The notes under the pieces were generated by a model, which did not search any database, was not told the origin of the DNA, and saw only the letters and a list, made by a program, of their open reading frames with translations. From Bacteroidota bacterium (lineage in GTDB: Bacteria; Bacteroidota; Bacteroidia; Flavobacteriales; Flavobacteriaceae): 12,691 bases of DNA. Shown piece after piece: positions 1 to 5,575 of the stretch (the stretch's first letter is position 1; every line of letters begins with the position of its first letter). Position numbers and translations under genes: made by a program. The stretch covers positions 1 through 12,691 of the forward strand of contig JAEYZX010000028.1 of assembly GCA_023427845.1 (NCBI GenBank). The letters are read 5' to 3'.

Positions 1-1227
1 GGATAAAGGTTTGTCGAGTTTAATCGGATAGGCCTGCGACAGGTTTGCCAAATTCACGGTTCCTTTCAGTTGCGCGTCAACAAGTGGATTTTCGACCACA
101 TTTCGAATATTTGCACTTGCATTGAAAACGTCCTGATCAATCCTGAACGAAAGCTTGTCCAAATTCACATAGGTATCGTTGAGTATTCCCGTATCGTTTA
201 TGATTTTTGTATCGATTACAATATTCTGCACCGACTTCGGTAAATCCGGATATTGCACCGAAGCGTTGTTTGATGCGATTGCGACATTGAATTTTGGCAC
301 TGTCGTATCCGAATAAAGTCCTTTTGCAAAACCCGCAACGGTGAATTCACCTGTAGTCTTTATATTATCAAGACTGCCCGAATACGCCGACGGAATCAGG
401 CTAAGGAAGTTTTTAAATGCCGTCGAAGCGGTTTTGAACGTCAGGTCATATTGCTGGCCTTCCTCGACCAAGGCAATCGATCCGTCGAATGTCAATGGTA
501 AATTATTGATCAGCGCGGTGTTTTGTTTAAACGTATAAATGCTTTTATCGAGATCAATTCCGAGAACTGCATCAAGGTCGAGCATTACGTCTTTCATATA
601 GTTGGTCTTGTCCATATCCAGCGAAACCCGTGCAGTTGATTTTGTGTCAAGATCAAGTATCGATTTTGCAAAATCACCTTTACCTGAATGGTTCAGGCTG
701 TCGATTTGAAGTTTAATCCCCGATTTTTGATCGAGGTAACGAAACGTATAATTCTCGATAGCGTAATCCTGAATGTTCAGCGCGAGCGGGTCGCTTTTGC
801 CATCGCTTTTCTTTTTTGCATTTTCGATCGCAATATCAAAGTTGCCGACTCCGTCTTTATTGAAAATAATGTTGATTATTCCGTTTGTGGAGGAAATTGA
901 TTCGATGCTCATCGTTTCGGACTTGTCTTTGAATAATTCCATAACCGACATCTTAAGGTCGAGTTCGCCCACATACGCCAATGTGTCTCCAGCAAATGGT
1001 GCTTTGTTGATGATGCTGAGTTTATCGACCGTGACATTGGCGCGAGGGAAACTACGCAGCAAACTCAAATCGACATCTTCAAAAGCCACCGTTGCGTCAA
1101 CGTTCTTGTTGATCGTATCGGCAACCATCTCTTTGATTTTATCCTCAAATAAGAATGGGATCGAAATCAATGCAACAAGCAGGACGAGAATCAAGATTCC
1201 TAATCCTTTTAAAATTTTCTTTAACAT
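1..1227 (-). CDS. AsmA-family envelope protein, N-terminal part (cut by window edge)
   Basis: The reading frame is open from an ATG at 1227 to the left edge, giving the first 409 residues and no stop. The protein begins MLKKILKG, followed by a hydrophobic membrane anchor at about residues 8-27. Next comes the typical AsmA N-terminal pattern: an amphipathic stretch, then a valine/phenylalanine-rich segment with LSLLRSFPRANVTVDKLSI and a nearby APFAGDTL. The remainder is beta-rich, with alternating hydrophobic residues and many Asn, Asp and Ser. AsmA-type proteins are inner-membrane-anchored periplasmic proteins linked to outer-membrane assembly or lipid transport. Bacteroidota members usually run to 800 residues or more, so about half is probably missing here. 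The gene lies downstream of sppA on the same strand, but a strong terminator separates them. The family call is by recognition of the N-terminus; the exact role is unknown. Confidence 0.8.
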   Translation of the reverse strand, partial: MLKKILKGLGILILVLLVALISIPFLFEDKIKEMVADTINKNVDATVAFEDVDLSLLRSFPRANVTVDKLSIINKAPFAGDTLAYVGELDLKMSVMELFKDKSETMSIESISSTNGIINIIFNKDGVGNFDIAIENAKKKSDGKSDPLALNIQDYAIENYTFRYLDQKSGIKLQIDSLNHSGKGDFAKSILDLDTKSTARVSLDMDKTNYMKDVMLDLDAVLGIDLDKSIYTFKQNTALINNLPLTFDGSIALVEEGQQYDLTFKTASTAFKNFLSLIPSAYSGSLDNIKTTGEFTVAGFAKGLYSDTTVPKFNVAIASNNASVQYPDLPKSVQNIVIDTKIINDTGILNDTYVNLDKLSFRIDQDVFNASANIRNVVENPLVDAQLKGTVNLANLSQAYPIKLDKPLS

Positions 1228-1252
1228 GATTGTTTGTTATTCTAGAAGTGGT

Positions 1253-1288
1253 AAAAAAAAACTCCCGCAAGTTAATTCTTGCAGGAGT
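1253..1288 (-). terminator. Rho-independent terminator after sppA
   Basis: Read on the minus strand, an 11-bp stem (ACTCCTGCAAG with CTTGCGGGAGT, one G-U pair) closes a six-base loop and is followed by nine T. It lies about 56 bases beyond the sppA stop codon and ends only 25 bases before the ATG of the AsmA-family gene, so it separates the two genes or makes the second depend on read-through. Confidence 0.85.
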
Positions 1289-1344
1289 AAACTTATAGTA
1301 TTTTTTGCCAAATCGAAATATGGCATAAGTTTTTTATGATTACT

Positions 1345-3105
1345 TTAATTGATTCTAAGTTCGTACGGAAGTATTGCCTGAATTCCTTTTAGGCTGTTTA
1401 GCCGGCGGATTTGTTCGAGCAAGCGATAATTTTCCTCACCGATTTCCTGTTTGATCAGGCTTTCGCGACTCATTGCAAATGGCATCATACCGAACATTTC
1501 ACCAAACTTCTTTTCGTATTCAGGAAAATTCACGACACGATATTTGTCGATTTTAGCCAATTTAGCAGCCGATTTCAGTGCGGCATCCAACCCGCCAATT
1601 TTATCAACCAGGCCATTTTTAACCGCTTCCGAACCTGTCCACACACGGCCTTGGGCAATTGCATCCACTTCTGCGAAAGTCATTTTTCTTCCTGTTGCGA
1701 CACGGTTGACGAAAACATTGTAGATATGCTCGACGCTCTCCTGTGTGACAGCACGGAACTTGTCGTCGAGCGGAAGAAATACACTATATCCGGCCGAGTT
1801 TTCGTGAGTATTGACCTGCTCGGCACGGATTCCCATTTTATTTGTGAACTGTGTGAAATTCGGAAGTGTTCCGAATACACCGATTGAACCGGTAATCGTA
1901 TTTTCCTCGGCGAATATTTCATTGGCATTACATGCGATGTAGTAGCCTCCGGAAGCGGCCGTATTTCCCATCGATGCCACAACGGGTTTTGATTTTTTGG
2001 TCAGTTCGATTTCGCGCCAAATCAAATCCGATACCAACGCGCTACCACCCGGACTGTCGATTCGAAGAACCACCGCTTTTATTTTCTTGTCGTCCCGTGC
2101 TTCCTTGAGCGCGCGTTTGATTGATTGCTCTCCGATATAACCAACGTCACCTTCGCCACCTAATATCATTCCTTGCGCATAAATCACCGCAATCCTGTCG
2201 GAACCGCCAACAATCGGAGGCATTTTTGCAACATTGGAAGCATAATCGCGAATATCCACAGTTGCATAATCATCTTTTTTGTCAATTTTAAGAGCTTTAC
2301 GGATTCCGTCGTGATACTGATCTTCGTAAGCGATTTTGTCGATTAGCCCTGCAGATTTCGCCATTTCGGGTGTTCGCGCCAAAAGTCCGTTTGCGATGCT
2401 GTCAAGTGCCGATGGCGAAACTTTTCTGCTCTTTGAAATGTCTCCGGTTACTGAACCCCAAACTGAATTGAGAAGCGAACTGATCTGTTCGCGATTTGAT
2501 TCGCTCATTGAATTCTGTAAGAACGGTTCAACGGCACTTTTATATTTACCATGGCGTATCACTTCCATCTTCAAACCTGATTTATCCTGAAAGTCCTTGA
2601 AAAATAGGACTTCGGACGATAATCCTTTGAAGTCCATTTGGCCCACAGGATTCAGGTAGACCGTATCGGCAACTGAACTCAGGTAGTAGTCGTTTTGAAT
2701 AAAGTTTTCCGAATAAGCAACGACAAATTTACCTGAGGTCTTAAAATCTTCAAGTGCATCGCGTACTTCCTTGCTTTGTGCAAGTCCGAGAAACGAACTG
2801 GTATTCAGCAGTGAAATTCCTTTGATATTATCATCGGACTTTGCCGCGGAAATTGCATTAATGATATCGGTAACGCCGATCGACTCTGTTTCAGAAAACA
2901 ATGTAACCCACGGATCTTTGTATTTTCCGCCATAATCATTGTTGATGCCGTCCAGATTAAGCTCTATGACCGAATTACTTTCGACTACGGCCATATCCGA
3001 ACTGCCGCCAAACAATGCGCCGATCAACATGATTCCGAAAAAGAAAAAAATGCAAAACAGAAACAACCCAACGATGGTTGCCAGTACATTTCCTAAAAAC
3101 TTCAT
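1345..3105 (-). CDS. sppA: Signal peptide peptidase SppA, 67K type (protease IV)
   Basis: This 586-residue protein matches the long, tandem-domain SppA of Gram-negative bacteria, a membrane-bound serine protease (family S49) that degrades signal peptides left after secretion. Residues 4-33 form a single hydrophobic membrane anchor. The N-terminal half carries the general-base lysine in GKYKSAVEPF (K189). The C-terminal half carries the nucleophile in NTAASGGYY (S385), preceded by the substrate-groove motif LRIDSPGGSA and followed by TGSIGVFG. Both halves of the Lys-Ser dyad are therefore present and the enzyme should be active. The length is close to that of E. coli SppA. The start was chosen because the anchor begins straight after MKFLGN. 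A TAnnTTTG box lies about 85 bases upstream, and a strong terminator follows the gene. It is divergent from the folK fusion gene. Confidence 0.95.
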   Translation of the reverse strand: MKFLGNVLATIVGLFLFCIFFFFGIMLIGALFGGSSDMAVVESNSVIELNLDGINNDYGGKYKDPWVTLFSETESIGVTDIINAISAAKSDDNIKGISLLNTSSFLGLAQSKEVRDALEDFKTSGKFVVAYSENFIQNDYYLSSVADTVYLNPVGQMDFKGLSSEVLFFKDFQDKSGLKMEVIRHGKYKSAVEPFLQNSMSESNREQISSLLNSVWGSVTGDISKSRKVSPSALDSIANGLLARTPEMAKSAGLIDKIAYEDQYHDGIRKALKIDKKDDYATVDIRDYASNVAKMPPIVGGSDRIAVIYAQGMILGGEGDVGYIGEQSIKRALKEARDDKKIKAVVLRIDSPGGSALVSDLIWREIELTKKSKPVVASMGNTAASGGYYIACNANEIFAEENTITGSIGVFGTLPNFTQFTNKMGIRAEQVNTHENSAGYSVFLPLDDKFRAVTQESVEHIYNVFVNRVATGRKMTFAEVDAIAQGRVWTGSEAVKNGLVDKIGGLDAALKSAAKLAKIDKYRVVNFPEYEKKFGEMFGMMPFAMSRESLIKQEIGEENYRLLEQIRRLNSLKGIQAILPYELRIN

Positions 3106-3152
3106 AGCTGATTTTTTTGATAAGACTCAATCATTGCCTGCCTGTTACAGAT

Positions 3153-3168
3153 TGCCGCAATTCCGGCA
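3153..3168. repeat. Short inverted repeat in the sppA leader
   Basis: TGCCG and CGGCA are separated by six bases, a perfect 5-bp hairpin. It lies between the proposed sppA promoter and the sppA start, so it would be part of the 5' leader. There is no T-tract, so it is not a terminator. It could be an operator half-site pair or chance. Confidence 0.3.
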
Positions 3169-3190
3169 TATTTATTTATCAACAGGGCTG

Positions 3191-3198
3191 CAAATATA
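3191..3198 (-). promoter_or_regulatory. Likely -7 box of the sppA promoter
   Basis: On the minus strand the sequence is TATATTTG, an exact match to the Bacteroidota -7 consensus TAnnTTTG. Transcription would start near 3185, giving sppA a leader of about 80 bases. I see no good TTTG -33 box at the expected 19-base spacing, so the site rests on the -7 match and its position. Confidence 0.45.
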
Positions 3199-3236
3199 CT
3201 TTATTCTGAATTTGTTTTAGTTAATTTGCCGCTAAT

Positions 3237-4382
3237 ATGGAAGATCAGAATCAGGTCATTTTAGCAATTGGATCCAATCAGGGCAACAGGCTTGAGAACA
3301 TTGAAAAATGTATCGGAATGCTTCATAATGAAGTAGGGACGATAATTCGGGTTTCGCGTCTTTATGAATCGGATGCCTGGGGATTTGATGGTGATCCTTT
3401 TTACAATTGCGCACTTTTAATTCACACTGGGACAAATGCATTCGATTTGCTGGATCAGATTTTACGGATTGAGAAGCAACTGGGCAGGATTCGTGGAGAG
3501 AGCCAAAACTATGAATCGCGCGCAATCGATATCGACATCATTGCATTTAACGAAGATGTGATAACGGCCGAAAACTTAAAGGTGCCGCATCCTTTTATGC
3601 AGGATCGAAAGTTCGTGCTGTTGCCGATGCGCGATCTTGAACTTGACTGGCGGCATCCGGTGCTGCAAAAATACCTGTCCGAACTTGTGCTTTCGGCCGA
3701 CGACAAAATTCATTGTAAAGCAGTTGGCGATTTACAATCCCCGTTGCACAGAATTGAATTGGACCGCTACAATTACATCGCGATCGAGGGTAACATCGGC
3801 GCGGGAAAAACAACGCTGACCACCAGAATCGCAGCCGATTTCAACGCAAAGACCGTTTTGGAACGATTTGCCGACAACCCGTTTTTGCCGAAATTTTATG
3901 AAGATCAGCATCGGTATGCATTCCCGCTTGAGATGTCCTTTTTGGCCGATCGCTATCAGCAGATTTCAGACGATTTGGCGCAATTTGATCTGTTTCGCGA
4001 TTTCATAATCGCCGATTATCATATTTTTAAATCACTGATTTTTGCAAAGGTGACGCTGACTGAGGATGAATACCGCTTGTACCGCAAGCTGTTTGACATC
4101 ATCTATAAGGAAATGCCAAAACCCGATCTGTATGTGTATTTATATCAAAATACCGAGCGGCTCCTTGAAAATATAAAAACGCGCGGGCGAAGTTATGAGC
4201 AGGAAATACCTGCTGAATATCTTGATTCCATCAATCGCGGATATCTTGATTATATCAAATCGCAGCCCGAACTCAATGTGTTGATCATTGATGTATCGGA
4301 TAGGGATTTTGTAAAAAATCAAGCAGATTACATTTTTATACTGGAGCAAATCCAAAATAAGATTGACAATAAAATAGTATAG
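3237..4382 (+). CDS. folK: Fusion of HPPK (FolK) with a deoxynucleoside kinase
   Basis: The 381-residue product has two enzymes in one chain. Residues 6-155 are 6-hydroxymethyl-7,8-dihydropterin pyrophosphokinase (FolK), which transfers pyrophosphate from ATP to the pterin in folate synthesis. Visible are LAIGSNQGNR at the start, the metal-binding ESRAIDIDI (D98 and D100) and the following VPHPFMQDRKFVLLP. Residues 178-375 are a deoxynucleoside kinase of the dCK/dGK type, which salvages deoxynucleosides: P-loop GNIGAGKT (185-192), VLERF with the probable catalytic base E209, ADRYQQ (237-242) and the lid-like TRGRSYEQEIPAEYL (315-329). A linker of about 20 residues joins them. FolK alone is about 160 residues, so this is a true fusion; I recall the same arrangement in other Bacteroidota. 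The substrate preference of the kinase cannot be read from the sequence. The gene is cytoplasmic, divergent from sppA, and ends 4 bases from the convergent methyltransferase gene. Confidence 0.92.
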   Translation: MEDQNQVILAIGSNQGNRLENIEKCIGMLHNEVGTIIRVSRLYESDAWGFDGDPFYNCALLIHTGTNAFDLLDQILRIEKQLGRIRGESQNYESRAIDIDIIAFNEDVITAENLKVPHPFMQDRKFVLLPMRDLELDWRHPVLQKYLSELVLSADDKIHCKAVGDLQSPLHRIELDRYNYIAIEGNIGAGKTTLTTRIAADFNAKTVLERFADNPFLPKFYEDQHRYAFPLEMSFLADRYQQISDDLAQFDLFRDFIIADYHIFKSLIFAKVTLTEDEYRLYRKLFDIIYKEMPKPDLYVYLYQNTERLLENIKTRGRSYEQEIPAEYLDSINRGYLDYIKSQPELNVLIIDVSDRDFVKNQADYIFILEQIQNKIDNKIV

Positions 4383-4386
4383 TGAA

Positions 4387-4920
4387 TTATTTTGTGTAAT
4401 TCAATTTGCTGAACAAATCCCAGATAACGATTCCCGCGCTGACCGAAATATTGAGCGAATGCTTTGTTCCGAGCTGCGGAATTTCAATACATCCGTCGCA
4501 CAGTTCAATTGCTTGTTGCGATACGCCAAAAACCTCATTTCCGAAAACCAGCGCTGACCGTTTATTTTTCGGTTCGAAGTTTTGCAGCATAATGGCGTTC
4601 TCTACCTGTTCAATGGCATAGATCGCAATATTTTCGGAAGCAAGCTTTCGAAGCAAATCGCCAATGTTTTCAACATATTCCCATTCTACGGTATCGGTCG
4701 CGCCAAGTGCGGTCTTGTGGATCTCCTTGTTGGGAGGTGTGGCCGTAATTCCGCATAGGTATATCTTTTCGATCAGGAATGCATCTGCAGTGCGGAAAAC
4801 CGAACCAATATTATTTAGGCTTCTGATGTCGTCCAGTACAATTATGATGGGAGTTTTTTTAGCGACTTTGAAATCATCAACCGTCTTGCGCTCAAGTTCG
4901 CTGTTTTGAAGTTTTCTCAT
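4387..4920 (-). CDS. TrmH/SpoU-family RNA 2'-O-methyltransferase
   Basis: The 177-residue product is a SPOUT-class (trefoil-knot) methyltransferase that uses S-adenosylmethionine to methylate a ribose 2'-OH in tRNA or rRNA. Three family motifs are in order: motif 1 NNIGSVFRTADAF (residues 36-48, with the conserved N37 and R43), motif 2 ALVFGNEVFGVS (123-134, with E129) followed by IEIPQLG (145-151), and motif 3 SLNISVSAGIVIWDLF (155-170). It lacks the extra N-terminal substrate-binding domain of TrmB/RlmB-type enzymes, so it is a minimal form, and the target nucleotide cannot be assigned. I take the ATG at 4920. The frame stays open back to 5010, but those codons overlap the 3' end of the DUF1573 gene and contain its terminator. 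The ATG lies 12 bases after that terminator's T-tract. Confidence 0.9.
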   Translation of the reverse strand: MRKLQNSELERKTVDDFKVAKKTPIIIVLDDIRSLNNIGSVFRTADAFLIEKIYLCGITATPPNKEIHKTALGATDTVEWEYVENIGDLLRKLASENIAIYAIEQVENAIMLQNFEPKNKRSALVFGNEVFGVSQQAIELCDGCIEIPQLGTKHSLNISVSAGIVIWDLFSKLNYTK

Positions 4921-4932
4921 TGATATGAAAAT

Positions 4933-4959
4933 AAAAAAAGCTCCCGATTGGAAGCTTTT
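4933..4959 (-). terminator. Rho-independent terminator after the DUF1573 gene
   Basis: On the minus strand a 10-bp stem (AAAAGCTTCC with GGGAGCTTTT, one G-U pair) closes an AATC tetraloop and runs into a seven-T tract. It starts about 20 bases after the DUF1573 stop codon and ends 12 bases before the methyltransferase ATG. Confidence 0.85.
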
Positions 4960-4978
4960 AGTGATTGTATTTTTAGTA

Positions 4979-5428
4979 TTAACCTTTTGGTGCTTCGTCG
5001 GCCAATACATTGCCTTTTATCGTAAGTACTTTTGTCGGCTGGCCTGTAACGTTGGTTGTCAATGTAATTGTTTTATTGAAAGGACCAACCCTGTCAGTAG
5101 AATATTTCACGCCGATTGTCGCTTTTCCACCTGGTGCAATCGGCTCTTTAGGCCACGTTGGAACCGTGCAGCCGCAAGAACCCTGGGCGTTAGTGATAAT
5201 AAGCGGTTTGTTGCCGTTGTTGGTTAAAACGAATTCACGTTTTCCGTCTGAATTTTTAGCGATAGTTCCGTAATCTATGGTTTCAGATTCAAATAAAAGT
5301 CCGGCGCCTTCAACTCTTGGAACTTCAATTTTAGTTGACGTTTTTTTAGTTGTTTTTTTAGCCTCTTGAGCAGTTGAAGTAGTTAGTCCTGCAATAGTTA
5401 GCACTGCTAACAACATTAATTTTTTCAT
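4979..5428 (-). CDS. Secreted DUF1573-domain protein
   Basis: The 149-residue product has a clean Sec signal peptide: MKK, a hydrophobic core at residues 4-15, and probable cleavage after STA at residue 20. A Lys/Thr-rich linker (24-33) follows, then one DUF1573 domain (about 44-143). This is an immunoglobulin-like beta fold related to the ASH/MSP-type domains. The domain carries the family hallmark GSCGCT with C85 and C87, within NNGNKPLIITNAQGSCGC. The molecular role of DUF1573 proteins is not established; they are abundant, exported, single-domain proteins in Bacteroidota. I chose the ATG at 5428 because the signal peptide begins there. An upstream in-frame ATG at 5506 would put 26 extra residues before it and lies upstream of the promoter. 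The gene is followed by a strong terminator and is divergent from mutS. Confidence 0.9.
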   Translation of the reverse strand: MKKLMLLAVLTIAGLTTSTAQEAKKTTKKTSTKIEVPRVEGAGLLFESETIDYGTIAKNSDGKREFVLTNNGNKPLIITNAQGSCGCTVPTWPKEPIAPGGKATIGVKYSTDRVGPFNKTITLTTNVTGQPTKVLTIKGNVLADEAPKG

Positions 5429-5453
5429 TGTTTCTTTATTTAAAATAAACGTC

Positions 5454-5461
5454 CAAATGTA
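5454..5461 (-). promoter_or_regulatory. Likely -7 box of the DUF1573 gene promoter
   Basis: On the minus strand the sequence is TACATTTG, an exact TAnnTTTG match. It lies 25 bases upstream of the ATG at 5428, giving a leader of roughly 20 bases. The upstream region is T-rich with no exact TTTG at the -33 position. This site also argues against the longer start at 5506. Confidence 0.6.
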
Positions 5462-5575
5462 TATAAAAATTTTTAAAAGTGCAGGATTGGGCCTGGTAAA
5501 AATCAATTAAAAAAGTTTCGTGGCATTAAATCGTGACTAAAATATTAAATTCGCCAAATAGTAAATTTTATACAA

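Noticed and set aside
773..1339. 188-residue plus-strand frame
   Set aside because: It is the antisense shadow of the AsmA-family gene, which has clear family features; the translation has no recognisable domain.
4921..5010. Longer N-terminus for the methyltransferase (ATG at 5010)
   Set aside because: The added 30 codons overlap the 3' end of the DUF1573 gene, run through its terminator hairpin and have no family similarity.
5429..5506. Longer N-terminus for the DUF1573 protein (ATG at 5506)
   Set aside because: It would bury the signal peptide behind 26 residues and start upstream of the -7 box.
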